Source: Epiperipatus broadwayi
Lineage: Eukaryota; Onychophora; Udeonychophora; Euonychophora; Peripatidae
Direction: 5' to 3'
Assembly (NCBI GenBank): GCA_028023455.1
Contig: JAQFVV010006197.1
Coordinates: forward strand, 16,987,254-17,051,253
DNA length: 64,000 nucleotides
Positions 23,131 to 36,183 of this stretch are shown piece after piece. The notes below the pieces were generated by a model. The model was given only the letters and a program-made list of their open reading frames with translations, did no database searches and had not been told where the DNA came from. Numbering within the stretch: the stretch's first letter is position 1; each line of letters starts with the position of its first letter. The translations under genes and the position numbers were made by a program.

Positions 23131-24479
23131 ATTTAATTAATAAATCATATTAAAAAAAATTATAAGTCAAATATTTGCTTCTGTTGAATACTTCAAAAAT
23201 TTAATTAAAGCTCTTGACTGTATCTCAATTTTTTCATGTGGCTCTTACAGACATGAAATTTGGCCATACTTTGTATACAAGATCAGTTTGTTTATTTTAC
23301 TTACATAAGCTGTTTAATGATATTAAAGTTTAAATTTGTATCAGAGAATGTTACAATGTTTTTCACATATATAAAATTCTTACAAAAGAAACTCAGTAAT
23401 ACAAATTAGTTAGAAAATTATTAATTGATCAATGCTATGTTAGTTTATTTATTGGGGAATTATTTCTTTTGGTGATAAATGCATATTCTCATAAGGTTAA
23501 ATACAAACTTGTGAAAAATATAAATGCTGATGAAATGATTAGAATATTAATGAAGATATTATAAAAACAATAAAAAGAAATAATAGATTAGTTATTATAT
23601 TAATTTTTTAAGAATGCTTATAAAATTGTGAAACATGAATTTGTAGATATGCTTAGACACTTCCACACTATCTTGAGTGAAATTGTTTTGTTCAAAAAGT
23701 AATTTAAATAAATATAGAGAAGGTTCATTCTTGTGAATGCAATATGTAAAGTATAAACCAATATTTTATTATATTATATCTTTTACAACTATAAGATAGT
23801 TTCCCAGAAGAATTGCTGATGTGCCCAGGGAATCAGCAGTAATTCATTAAATAAAAAAGAGATGATAATTAGAAAATTAAAAAAAACAACAAAGCAGCAA
23901 TTTGAATATGAGATATATGTAAACAATGTGATATATTAAAATTTTCAGTTTCAGAAATATTATAGTGATAAATTTAAGATGGTTGATAGGAATGATGCCA
24001 TCTGGATGATAAAGACATTTGGAAATTCTTCAAATAAAAGTGTAGTACAGAGCATCTAATTTTACAACTGAAATTCAAATTAAGACAAATGCCCACTCAA
24101 AAAAAAAAAAAAAAATATCAACTGATATTGAAAAAAGTAATCTCAATATATCACAAAAGAGATTAAAAAATCTATTTAGCTATAAGAAAAAATAAGAAGC
24201 CATCTCATTGTGCTAGTTTCCAGACATAAAAAGAAAGATAACACCACCAAAAAATAAGATTGAAACACGTAGAATTATTGGCCCTTTAAAAAAGGGGGTA
24301 TTAAATCCATCTAGTGAATATTATATATATCACAATAGTTATGTCTGAATATATATATAATTTTATAAAATATATATATATACTCTGCTTCTTTATAAAT
24401 CTTGTTTTTTATTATATGAACTATTATAAAATAAATAAATAACATTAATGTTTCAACTATATTCTTTTGTAGTCTTTAT
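23131..24479. other. AT-rich intergenic DNA with a poly-A tract
   Basis: Includes a long A run at about 24098-24114 and TA repeats near 24330-24380. No gene supported. Confidence 0.5.
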
Positions 24480-25190
24480 TAAGGAACAACTAAAAGATAT
24501 ATAAAAACCAATAATTATAAATACAAATATTCCACAATAATTCATGTGCAAATAACTCTTACCCTAAAACTCTTCTAACAAACAATCTTAAATTTTCATT
24601 ACATTCATTTCTTAAAATAATCTCTTATAATTATTTAATTAAATCAACCTATTATTCTCTTCTCTTTTTTTTTTCAATTAACAACCTATTTATTACAGGT
24701 TTCATTTCATTAATATAAATTCATTCTTTTATAATTCTTTCATAATATGATCTAATACATTGCAAAGGTTCTATTTTAAAATCTTTATTTTTAAATTTAC
24801 TCATATGACTATAAATAGCAGAATTTTTATAATTTAAATGCCATTTTAATTTTGATGCCAATGTATTCTTAGTAGTTCCAACACATGACATTTCTTTATT
24901 ATCTTTAAAACAATTAAAATTTTATAATATAAACTGAATTCATAATTTCTAAATTATTATTATCATTATTAATTAACAAATTTCAACTTTTTTTTTACGA
25001 ACAGGACAAATAATATATTTTTTATTAATCATATTAAATAATTTCCTAATTTTAACAAATCAACCTTTTGAAACATTGAAACCAACATAAATTATCTTTC
25101 TATTATTCTTATTTAATCTCATTCTATTATTCATTTTTTTCAATATTTTTATTACAAAACAAACCATTATTAATCCCTAGGAAAATCATT
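24480..25190 (-). pseudogene. Second Penelope-like element C-terminal fragment
   Basis: The minus-strand reading includes MSCVGTTKNTLASKLKWHLN, then YKNSAIYSHMSKFKNKDFKI, then RSYYERIIKE and NEMKPVINRL. The pattern C-V-G-T-T-x5-L-x3-L-x2-H, followed by a conserved H and E, matches the second half of the GIY-YIG domain of Penelope-like elements (YVG.T..TL..RL..H). Upstream on the same strand is a KKYIICPVRKKK stretch and a decayed RT-tail-like region. It differs from the copy at 10031, so at least two Penelope-like lineages are represented. It has several stops and is dead. Confidence 0.55.
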
Positions 25191-26340
25191 TATAAAACAT
25201 TCATATTTCATCATATTAATTTCACTTTTTAATAAACCATTTAAACATAATTTATATAATTATATATTTGAATATTGTAGCTTTAATGATGACTGCAGGA
25301 CAGCCAAAACTGTTAGAATAAAGTTTTGATATAAAAAATAGTATTGATGAAGTGTTTAAGAAAGTTGTAAATGGTATGATATGTAAAAGTAGAAATCAAT
25401 ATATAGGAAAAGGAGGAAGACGAAAATTATATTACTTCCATAAGATGTAAAAATATTCTCAAATATTTTGTTTTTACAGTATAGTAAAAAAAAAATTTCA
25501 GCTTTATCTGAAAGTAAACTCCTATAACAAACCTGGTTAGCAAAAGAGATTTTCCATTTAATGTGTAGAGTTTTGCAACAATCATATTAGTTGGGGAGAG
25601 TTTGCATTCTGTGCCTATATTAACATAGCTTTCATTATTATCTACATTTAAATTAATTCTGAAGACTTTCCACCAACTCTCTACCCTAGGTAGGTAATAT
25701 ATTGTATTATGATTGTAAATGAGAGGAATGCATAATTTGACATAAATTATGTGTGTTTCTTAAGCCATTAAGGCATATATCACTCTAAAGATAACTCAGT
25801 CATGTGTAACTATAAGTCTATTTAATGTTAAATCTAATGAATCTGCTACATGGCTTAAATAATTCTGTTTATTAAGAAATATATGATAGCTATAGAGGCA
25901 CATTATTCTTTTGTATATAAGTAAAAATGTTTTATATCCAATTCATTTATTTGTTGAGTTACAATCCACACATTCATTTTATGTAAATCTGTCCTGGGGG
26001 GAGGGGAGGTTATTAGTCTCGCAAGATATTAAAACTTTAACAATGATTAAATTTTCTAACAGTCTCATTATTTCTTTATCCGTCATTCCTTATATCCATT
26101 CGAAAAAAATCATATGCCTTTCAGCACTAAGTTCATTCTAATGTGAGGATTGCACATTTAAAGCATCAACTTGGAATATTTTAAAGCCATTTTCATGAAT
26201 TTTCTTATCATAAATAAAAAAGTAGCTTGTCATTGTTTTCTTTTAAATATGATTTCAATTCACACTACCTTTATGCCATCTAGTGTAAGTTTTAATAATC
26301 AATAGATGACAGACAGTCGTGCTTAATAAATCACTATCCT
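25191..26340. other. AT-rich intergenic DNA
   Basis: No supported gene. The open frame at 25911-26141 is not recognisable. Confidence 0.45.
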
Positions 26341-26344
26341 GTGC

Positions 26345-26545
26345 TGCCCTATCAGAATATCCCCAGCTTAGTTTCTAGCTTATGGTTTTCATCACTGAGA
26401 AGTTTTGGGGATTTTTTGAATAGTGCATCTTTCCAAAGGTCCAAATGTGCTGTTCAGAAAGATCCTCACTGGAAAGCTATAAGTTTGAAATCACTCTGGA
26501 GATATTTGGATATGATAGCACTGGGTAGGGTTTTATTAAGCATTA
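26345..26545. repeat. Degenerate foldback related to the H2 hammerhead family
   Basis: The minus strand at 26353-26400 reads GTGATGAAAACCATAAGCTA followed by GAAACTAAGCTGGGGATATT. The plus strand at about 26464-26515 has CTCACTGGAAAGCTATAAG followed by TTGAAATCACTCTGGAGATA. Both are decayed versions of the CTGACGA...GAAACTAGTCTGGGGATATT block at 43627 and 46558, arranged as an inverted pair. Neither keeps the ribozyme core, so both should be inactive. The open frame 26341-26556 is incidental. Confidence 0.6.
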
Positions 26546-26559
26546 TCATTTGGTAATTA

Positions 26560-28660
26560 TTACATTAATGGCATAAAAAGTGATAAGAATATTCTGAAGA
26601 TTATGTTAATGAATAGCAAGATGTAAGCAAAATTAATATAATTACTGGTTAGTCATATGTAGCCTTATAATAGTAAGACATTTTACACATGCACATAATT
26701 ATTAAATCCTAGTTCATTCATCTTCAACCCAGATCATAACGTAGTTTACTACGGTAGTATATTTTAATTAGTCTGGATTCTATTTATGAAGATCCATTTC
26801 ACTTGGGAAATCATATCATCAATCTTAGCATTGCTAGCAAAGACCTAGAGTTTATCAGAATACACAAATGCTCTTACAGAAGTTTGAGAATAATCCGTGA
26901 TATGAAGATTCTAGTATCAGATTCATTTACAAGCTTTTTTTAATGTATGACTTAGCAATTAAATATATTAGCATTGAAGAAAAATAAGAATGCTAATGGT
27001 TTTGTTTGAATTTTTTTATTTAAACCGTATAAATTAATTTTTTGATGCGGGATATGTTTGTTTAAAAATATTTTTCTAAAATCTATATTTATATCCGCAT
27101 TATTTATGATAGTACACTAATGATAAACCATAGTTCATTTTTAAAAACGAAAAAGCCAAATTCGATAAAGCAAATGAGACATTTCATATGTCCGAAAGAT
27201 GGCGATATAACATCAAAACACTTAAAAGTGATTTTTACTCAATGTAATATTTAATATGTTTAGTAGCTGGGTATGTATAAATATCTTTAGCAAATAAAAT
27301 TCTAAGATATAAGCCTTTTACTAAAAACTTATCTGTAAGCAATTAAATTTCGAAAAAGAAATTATTAAACATAGTTTATCAGTTTTTTTTTTATTATTTA
27401 TGTTCAGCCTATATATAAGCTTAGCGAAAGAAATAAATAAACGGTAAAGATTAAAGATACATCTATAAAACTGAAATGCAAATTAATCTGTTAAACAGCA
27501 GCTGACGATGATCGCGTCTTACTGTTAGATTGCCATTACTTGATTTGTTTGGGGGATATGCTAGAAAGCTTAACTACTATATAAACTAATTTCTCTCGTA
27601 CCCATATTACTTAATGTTAATTCAGAAAACAAATGCAGCAGTAGATTGTTCAGTAATTAATATTCGGCTTCAAAATTTAAATAAAATTGTAATATAAAAT
27701 GGCTTGACGATTTGGTAAATATTAACAATGTAACAAAAATCAAAAAGTAAAATGGCGATGGAAATAATTGTTTAAATTAAACCAGCAAAATAGTTCTAAT
27801 TAATCAATTTAATTTCATGTAAAGATTGTATAAGTGATCAACACCACTTAATATTATTCAGGGATGGAAAAAGGGTTTTCCATAATTTCGGCTCTTACTT
27901 TAACATACCTTCTGAGTTCTACCCTCCGTTAATATTTATTAAACATAATTTTGTCAATATAATGTGTACTGAATCCGTAAGCAGAGCATGCATATAACAC
28001 TTGTCCACTGTGAGCTTCATTATAAACTTTATTGACTTCTGACACCATTAAACTGCAAATTATTAGTGTTTAATTAAAGCGAGAAAGAAAAATATAAAGG
28101 CGGGATCATGTGCCTTAATAGTCACAAATAATGGATGTTTATTCATATAGGTAAATTTTTGGTTTATTTTAAAAGAATGTCGACTTTTTTTCTGATGAAA
28201 AATAATTAATTAATAAAAATCTATAGAAATCACAATCTATACAAACGATTTATTTGCAAAATTCCCCTATTTTTTTATTGTTTGAGTCCAATCTTTTAAA
28301 TCACAAATTACTCAAATTATATACCCATTAAACTTTATTTAACATGTGGTGGTTAATTTACTGATCATACTTTAAATCAATTGGTGGATATCTTATTTAA
28401 TATTAAATCATAGATTTATCCATTCATTTCAAATCGATTTTAGCTTAAGATGATTATTTACCAAACTCACTTTATTAATATTAAATAAGTACTATTAAAT
28501 TGCTGTTTTTACTATAATTCATATCTTTCTTATTGTATTAAAATTACAGAAGAATGAGAAAAAAGAATAATTAAATGGTCATAAGTTACATTTCAATATA
28601 AAAAGTATGAAGTATAATAAAATATTCAAAACATTTTGTTTTTTTTCCAAATCCTGTTTT
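26560..28660. other. Intergenic DNA with a patch of higher CpG
   Basis: Between about 27030 and 28120 CpG words are commoner than in the flanks (for example GATGCGGGATATG, AGATGGCGATATAAC, GACGATGATCGCGTC and AAAATGGCGATGG). That could mark low-copy DNA or a distant promoter or first exon. I could not assemble a coding exon from it. Confidence 0.35.
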
Positions 28661-28675
28661 ACTATATGAAATATT

Positions 28676-28884
28676 ACATGATCACCATTTCTTATGTTTG
28701 CTCAAGTTGTTAAAACAGGCAAAACTCTCCATACAGTAGTGCCAGTCAGTGCAAGCCAAAGTAATCGATGGATGCAAGAAGATTTGTGCACTAGATAGGG
28801 ATTTTACACACAAACCTTCTTGCATCCATTGATTGCTCTGGTTTGCACTGAGTGGCACTACTGTATGGAGAGTTTTACCTGTTT
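28676..28884. mobile_element. Short foldback element, copy A
   Basis: The arms are AAACAGGCAAAACTCTCCAT, then ACAGTAGTGCCA and a GGATGCAAGAAG segment. They mirror CTTCTTGCATCC, TGGCACTACTGT and ATGGAGAGTTTTACCTGTTT. The sequence is flanked by a 13-bp direct repeat TATATGAAATATT (28663-28675 and 28885-28897), a likely target-site duplication. The first bases (CATGATCACCATTTCTTATG) read on the minus strand as the GAAA-containing 3' half of the H3 hammerhead family. Related copies lie at 43258-43779 and 46413-46713. No ORF of its own is present. Confidence 0.8.
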
Positions 28885-28898
28885 TATATGAAATATTT

Positions 28899-29454
28899 AT
28901 TTTGATATCCTTATGCATATTATGTTAAAATATTCTACATTTTGACCATTTTTACAATCATTTTCAGACAACTTTCATGAAACATATTTATAATAAATAG
29001 TAATACTATATAAGATATATTTATAATAAAATATAACATTACCTTAATAAAAATTATTTTACATAATTCATATCTTTATCTTTTTTTTTTTTCCAGAATT
29101 ATTATCTGCTCTCATCTCATTAATTCAAAATAATAAAAATAGCTGATTTAGTCACAAAGCAGATCTTGTCCTAATTTAAAACAAAGCAATATCTTTCTAT
29201 GAAAAAAAGGAAAGAGGATTAAGTGTAAGCAGCTAATAGTTCTGAGAATGATATTGAACTGATTTGTGAAATACATATATAAGTGAACTTCAGTTAATTA
29301 CATTTTGGTACTATGATCTTAAATATGTTCCTAAGTAAAATCTTAAAATTTGGCATTTATTATAATATACTAGATATTTAAAACTAAATCTGGAGTCTCC
29401 CAAGAAAAACCAAAAAGATGATTACTAATCAAAATTAAATATATTTTAGAAAAT
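28899..29454. other. AT-rich intergenic DNA
   Basis: No supported feature. Confidence 0.5.
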
Positions 29455-31770
29455 TTTATTTTTTAGTTATACGGTGCATTATAGGAATGGTAATTATGTT
29501 GATTTTTGTAAGAATTTTGCTAAAGTTTATTGAAATTCATTGCCTATAATGAGGCGAATCATTGCTTAGATTATTTTTCACGAATTATTAATAGTTTTAT
29601 TGATTTGTATATTCCCAATAAATTCTCTTTGCATAAGGGTTTTCCTCCTTGATTTTTACATATTCCCATTAAGATTATTAAAAGAAAATCTTATGATCAC
29701 AAACTATATTTTAAAATGCAGAATACCTTTTTTATAATAACTTTGTTAGTTTCAGAGGATTGGTTAAATATGTTTACGTAAAATGGTTAAAAAATTGAAT
29801 GTAATATTTTTTCAAACCCTAAAGAATTTTGCAATTTAATTAATAACTCTGACTTGGGTAAGTAAACTTTTCAAGTTACTTATTAAATGCAAATAATTTT
29901 TCCAAAGATTTTGCTGTCTTATATTCATCACAACATATAATGTCATCCAAAACAATATTACTTGGAAAATTCTCCAATTGTTTTCTGTGTGATTGATGTA
30001 ATATTTCTTCTAACCCTAAAGAATTTTGGGATTTTATTAATAACTCAGGCTTGAATAAGGAGATAATTCAGGTTACTTATGGTTCCACATTAAATGCAGA
30101 TTTTTCAAACATTTTGCTCTCTTATATTCATCATAACATATAACATCATCAAAAACTACATTACTTTGCAATTCTTTTATTGTTCTCTGTGTGGTTGTGT
30201 CATATCTCTAGGGACAATGTTATTGTAACCATCAAGCAATTTAAAACTCATTCTAGTTTAGAATATAATATTCCTTTATTTACATAGTCTAGCTGAATTT
30301 ATTACAGCCCCTCTTGCCTTAATTTTTAATTTGTCACATGTATTTTTCTCAATGTTCTTAAATGTGTCAAATTTAGCCCAGTTTTTAAGAGTGGTGCCTG
30401 CATTTATGTTATTAACTATAGACCTATTTCTGTTTTACATACTATTACTTGAATTTTTGAGAGGTATTTTGATGTTAGTAACATCATTTCTTTTTTAACA
30501 ATGATTTTATTCCTAATTGACCTGTAGAAACTAATTTGCTCTCAATTTATGATCATGTATAGCACATGGAATTGAGATCAGCAGAAACTTGATGTTATTT
30601 ATATTGATATATCAAAAGTCTTTGATAAAATAGAAATCATTCTCCTTTGCAAAATACGTAAAATGGGGTTTTCCATTAAATTTATTTATTGGCTTCAATC
30701 CTTTCTTTATAATTATACAGCATATATTAAATTCAACAATAATATTTCATTTAATTTTGAATGTAATTTAGGCGTTCTTCGAAATAGTATTTTAGTACTC
30801 ATGCTTTTTAACGTTTATATTAATGTCCATAAGAATCACCTGATTTTCTATGCTGTGCTAATGACTTTAAAATCTTTAGAAGAATCACATCAATGATTTA
30901 TAGCATTTTTATTTAGAGAGATATTGATAACTTTAGTGCTTGGTGTGATCTAAGTCAATGTTCTCTTGTTTTATATCTTCAGAAATCTGAAGTTTTAAAT
31001 TTTTTTATTTTATTAATTCTTAACAAAATTATGTTGAAACCCAAAATGATCGGGAATCCTATTTTTTAGTAATGGATTCTTTGTTCCTCATATAGAAATG
31101 ATTGTTAGCAAAGGTTTTAAAATCATGGGTGCTATCTTTAGGCATGATTATCATTTCAGTGATGATACAAAATTCAAATTATTTTTGTCCTTATTTTTTC
31201 CTATTAATGAATAATGTTTATCATCCTAACTTTAAACAAGGATGTAGTTTATTACAATCAGTATTTAATAAATTCTCCAAATACATCTTGTTGAGAAATA
31301 AAAATTGGTTTTCATCTTCTTTCTAGATGGAAATATAGAAATCTTAAATTTCTGTACAAAAATCATAAATCAACAAGTTATTCCATTTCATATAATTTCA
31401 TTTTATTATAATTAGATCTTGTGAATATGCTACTCAGTCTGTTCTGTCAGTTATATTCAAGATTGATGTTCACATGTCCTTGAATTTTCTACTTTATTCA
31501 GTTTACCCTCTTTACATAATTAGATTTTTACAACTACTCTTCATTTTAATATAGATTGTAAGCAATACACAATATTTTTAAATTTGAATGTCATTTTTGA
31601 CTAATTTTAAATTTATTTTATTTTTCTATATATTTTTTATTACTTTCTTTGCTACTTCCTTTTATTATTGTGTTATATGTATTGTATATATTCTCTTTAC
31701 TATTTTAATGTACCATCTGCAATTGGATATATGCTGTCGTTTTGCATTTAAATAAATTAATTGAATTGAA
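29455..31770 (+). pseudogene. Decayed CR1/Jockey-like LINE
   Basis: The plus-strand reading crosses a non-LTR retrotransposon. The region between endonuclease and RT includes NEANHCLDYFSRIINSFIDL (about 29553). RT begins with LALIFNLS (about 30319), followed by an NNYRPIS-like remnant near 30410. Motif A appears as VIYIDISKVFDKI (about 30595-30633). A long open stretch follows from 30663 (GFSIKFIYWLQSFL, then KFNNNISFNFECNLGV and an altered PQGSILGPMLFN-like motif). The DD box is changed: a deletion or substitution follows HLIFYA. The 3' end closes with TAAATAAATTAATTGAATTG, a typical short-repeat LINE tail. There are many stops and frameshifts. Confidence 0.72.
29796..30197 (+). repeat. About 200-bp tandem duplication inside the CR1-like LINE
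   Basis: Two adjacent copies (about 29796-29999 and 30000-30197) share AACCCTAAAGAATTTTG, GGTTACTTAT or a variant, TATATTCATCA and TTCTCTGTGTG. They differ at many positions, so the duplication is old. Confidence 0.65.
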
Positions 31771-32631
31771 TAATTTAGTCATATAGTAATATGTTATTTT
31801 GTTGTGAACTTACATTTAATAAGTTGGAAATCAAATATGGATCAAATTTTTTTAGATGTTTAATAATGTTTAAACAATCTTGAAAAGATCTCAATAAGAA
31901 ATGAAAGCTGGGTTGATTGATTATTATATTAAATATACACACATATATACAACTAAGCACAATATGATTTTGTTTAACATTCCAAAATGACCACTCTAAT
32001 GACTATAATATAATATTTTGATTAAGAATATTTAGTAATAATGGTTACAATATTTATATGTATTTGTGATATTGTTATACATTTTGTTCATTCTATAAAT
32101 TTTCATTGTAGCAGATGTTACGTGTTAATAATTCTAAGTAATGGAATTAATATTTCTCATGACATAGTGCTATGATAATTGTTATAATTATTGGTATATT
32201 TTTAGATATAAATATAATTGTGCATACTTATTCATGTTATGATGTATTTATATGTGTATATTTTAATATCAATGTATAATGAAAATAATTATTTTATATT
32301 AATTGAGAATTAAATAAGAATAAGTATCAAATAACAGTGAATTATTTAAATTTTTGTTTAAAAAAAAGTAGATGCAAAACTTTAATTTAGGGTATAATTA
32401 TATCAATAATTTCTTAATTTTTTCTTTAATTTATATTATTTGTAGGTAAGTAAAGAAAATGAATCTTATCTTGTTTTTGTACAGATAAAAAAGAATTATT
32501 CTAATTAGCACACAAGAAAAAAAAACCATACAAAACTTTATTTTAGGAATATAATTTTATATTCTGTTATATAAAAGAAAAAAAAATTTTTATTGTAAAA
32601 AAAGAATTTCATTAATGATTGAGTGAAATAA
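31771..32631. other. AT-rich intergenic DNA
   Basis: No supported feature. The minus-strand frame 31775-31960 has no recognisable domain. Confidence 0.5.
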
Positions 32632-33210
32632 AATTACAGTGTCTATAATTGTGATTGGGGGAAGATACATAGTATTGTCATGAAAAAGAATATAAATAGT
32701 CAGGTAGCAAGTCAAGCTCTCTCTTTTTCATCACATCGCTTGTCATAGGGCAGATATATTAAGAAAACAGCCCAAGAACAGTCACTATATTGTAGCTAAA
32801 AGGATGGTATCAGCAAAAAAAATAGAAGACCTCAGCATTTGACTATAATTTGTTAATATCAGAACTCCTTGTATTTTAATAACTATTACTTAAAAATGGG
32901 ATCAAAAACATTATTAGTATGAAATTGCATTGTTAAAAAAAAGCTGTAAATGCTAGTTGGACTTTGAATCATGTTGTCTTTCTGCTAATCATTGGATGCC
33001 TATATAAAGACAGAGAAGAAATGACATCATAAGATCTAGCCATTATCCACTTGTGATAAAAAATGTCACTTTTGCCTATCATTATAATCAATAAAAGAAT
33101 AATAAATGTATTGTCAAAGGACTGATTGCTAGTCATGTCTGTGTGTTTCTTTGTAATAATAAAATTTATAAATATGTTATAATGTGGATGTTATATGGCA
33201 CCATAGAATA
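32632..33210 (+). promoter_or_regulatory. Possible promoter block (solo-LTR-like)
   Basis: A TATAAATAG box at 32692 is followed about 30 bp later by a pyrimidine-rich TCAAGCTCTCTCTTTTTCA that could be an initiator. CAATAAAAG and AATAAA-type signals follow at about 33090-33110. This order resembles the U3-R-U5 layout of a solitary LTR or a pol II promoter plus poly(A) site. I could not fix TG/CA ends or a target duplication. Confidence 0.25.
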
Positions 33211-33567
33211 AATACACCTGGGGTCGATTTATATTTGGTGTAAGAAAAGTTTCTTTTATTGCTAAAGACTATATAAGGCCTTAATCTTGATGTAATATTA
33301 TTATAGATTGTTTTATTGTCTGTTGTAATTTATTAATCCTATTCCCATAATATATCAAATATTTCGTATTTATTTTAGTTATTTAAGTATATTGTTACAT
33401 TTTTATTTACCATTGTCAAACTCCCTCCACTCACAACTTTGACGCCATCCATTTCAGATAAATACACTAATGATTATTACTAATCATTTTCGAAACTAGA
33501 GATTATCTCTAGCACAGATATAAACTTTAAACCTCAGTTAAAGATTAATATATGTGATATTTTTTAA

Positions 33568-33745
33568 TTGAATATATATAACATTTATTATTATTTTTAT
33601 TATGATTGTGTTCTTTGTATTTATTTTGTATTTAATCTTTATTTAACTTCGTATATATTATATGTATGGCTATATATAAAAAAAATGTTCTTTGTATTTA
33701 ATCCTTATTTAACTTCATGTATATTATATATTAAAATAGATGTAT
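33568..33745. repeat. Imperfect tandem repeat of about 68 bp
   Basis: TTCTTTGTATTT followed by ATTTAACTTC and GTATATTATAT recurs twice (about 33610 and 33688). The open frame here is AT-rich and repeat-derived. Confidence 0.5.
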
Positions 33746-34329
33746 TTATATGTTAATTAAATAAATTGCTATATTAAAAAAAAAGATAAAATATTTTTCA
33801 ATTGGAGGGCATCCTTTCTTTTTGGAAAGTGACACATAGGAATGAATTAATTCATTATTCCTAATTAAGAAAGATGAATATTAATAGTCAGTATATATAT
33901 TGATTTGTCTTTGCATATTGGTTTAAATAATCTTTTTGGAATTCATTATCAGCCTCTCATAAATAAGTATAGCTATTTCAATTCAAAGAGTAAAAAAGAA
34001 ATGAGTTTGCTAATGACTCTACAGACCAATCGATGGAACACAAATATTTCCGCATATAGAACATACTGATCCATTATTCTGATTATTTGATATTTTGAAA
34101 TGCTATCTTTTAAGTTTATCAGCAGCAAATATGTCTCTCTGAAAGTCTACCATATCATGTCTAATTGTAAATCTTCATTGTATTTTGTTTTCAGCCACAT
34201 TTTTTCATTGAAAATCATTATTTCACTTCTTTATAATATCTTTGAAATAATTGTTATAATATAAAGTGTCTATCTTTCTTATGAAAATTAGGCTCAAATT
34301 AATTATAAAATATTTTTTAATTAGTCTTG

Positions 34330-34556
34330 GATTATTCATTTGTTTTTCATGTCTAGTCTAGTGAAGATGTGATTTTACAATAATAAACTTCATAGTATCA
34401 CATCCATCAAGTAGAAAACCATATTAATTTGTCGTATGATCTTACCATTACATTTTTAAAATTTTATCAATTCTTAAATGAAATTTTTCCAAAATTTGTA
34501 TGTTATGTTGGTAAGAGATCTAAGTTGCCAGGCATACAATAAATTAAAATAAGTGC
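34330..34556 (-). pseudogene. Fragment of LINE-2, 3' part
   Basis: The sequence aligns with 20230-20440. Shared words include GAAGATGTGATTTTA, ATGATCTT and GGCATAC, in the same order and spacing, corresponding to the C-terminal coding part. It abuts the 3' end of the RTE-like LINE at 34557. The matching upstream part appears at 39480-39860, so the RTE-like element inserted into this copy. Confidence 0.5.
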
Positions 34557-34599
34557 TCTATCATCATCATCATCAACAACAACCATTATCAATCCACTG

Positions 34600-36178
34600 C
34601 AGGATGAAGATCTCTCCAAGTTCAATCCATTTTCTCCAATCTTTATCTTCCCTTCTCCACATTACCCCTGCACACTGTCTTATTTCATTCATCCATCTCA
34701 CATGTTGTCTCTTTCTGGGTCTTTTACAATCTCTTGGAATCCGGTTCAAGATTTCAATTATCCATCTATTATCATTTCGTCTAGCAATATGTCCATCCCA
34801 ACTTCACTTCAATTTTTTAATTTCTTCAATGAGGTCAGTAACACCTGTTTGTTCTCTTATCTATATACTGTATTGCGTTTTCGATCTCTTCTTGTTACTT
34901 CCAATATACATCTCTCCATATTCCTTTGAGTGGTCTGAAGTCTCTGTATTGCTCTTCTATTAAGTGTCCAAGTCTCAGATCCATAAGTAAGAATTGGTAA
35001 AACAGATTTATTAAAAACCTTCTTTTTCAAACACATAGGCATATTTTCTTTTAGTATCAAGTTATTTCTACCAAAAGCACTCCAACGAAGTTTAATTCTA
35101 TGATTAATTTCATCCATTATGTTCCCATCTGTATTAATAATCTGACCAAGGTATTTGTAGCTGTTAACTTCTTCTAACTCATCATAATCAATCTTTATTT
35201 TCATATTTTGAGAAAATCCATTAAACATTACTTTAATCTTTTTAACATTTATCTTTAGTCCTACTTTCATCTGATAACTCCTGAAACATTTCCTGCAGCT
35301 CTAAAGCATTATTTGCAAAAACAACTACATCAACTCCAAAATCTAAATGACTTAAATAATCTCCATTTACTTTCACTTCTTTAGATTCCCATTTTAATCC
35401 ATAAAATATTTCTTGCAGCACTGCTGTAAAAGGTTTTGGAGATATGGAGTCTCTCTGTCTTACACTCTTCTTAATGTTGACTTTCCTAGTATCTTTATAT
35501 AATCTAATTGTTGCTGTTGTATTTTTTATAAATATTCTTTAAAATATGACAATATGCCGGATCTATATCTTGATGATCCAATGCTTTAATCTCTGAAGAA
35601 ATGTTTATAGAATCAAATGCCTTTTCATAATCTACAAAACCAAAACATAATGGCAATTCATATTCATTTGTCCTTTCTATAATTTCTCTCAATACCTGGA
35701 TGTGATCTGCTGTACTAAAACTACTTTTAAATCTAGCTTGTTTTCTTAGTTGGTGAAAATTCAATGTTCTCTGTAGACAAGTTATAATTATCTTAGTAAA
35801 ATTTTTGTATAAAACTGATAAAAAGCTGATAGATCTTAAATTTCTAATATCTTCTTTATCACTTTTTTTTTAAATATTAACATTAATACTACATTCTTCC
35901 AATCATCTGGTACATCTTTATCATTTAGACATTTGGTATATAACTTTGCTAAATTTTTTTCTATTTCTTCACCTGCTTCTTTTAATATATCAATTGTAAT
36001 TCCATCATTACCTGGAGCTTTTCCTTTCTTCATAAATTTAATTGCATATCTCACTTCTTCATTTAAAATTCTGGGCAATTTGGAAGATATAATAGATGTA
36101 GGAGGTACTTGTTCTTTATTACTATATAATTCTTAATAGAAATCTTCTACCCATTTTATGATGTCATCTCTCTTTTTA
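34600..36178 (-). pseudogene. RTE-like reverse transcriptase
   Basis: Open pieces on the minus strand are, in order: 36078-35836 with KKGKAPGNDGITIDILKEAG, the finger motif; 35764-35504 with TADHIQVLREIIE and the motif-A FGFVDYEKAFDSI; and 35270-34857 with VNSYKYLGQIINTDG and LPILTYGSETWTLNRR, the classic thumb/C-terminal signature. The YADD/FADD box (minus strand of 35308-35319) reads F-A-N-N, so both catalytic aspartates are changed. Frameshifts separate the three pieces. The 3' end repeats the ILQWIDNG-type terminus and then the (GAT)n tail. Confidence 0.85.
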
Positions 36179-36183
36179 GTAAT

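Noticed and set aside
28682-28918. 78-codon minus-strand ORF
   Set aside because: It spans the palindromic foldback copy A; the frame is a by-product of the inverted repeat.
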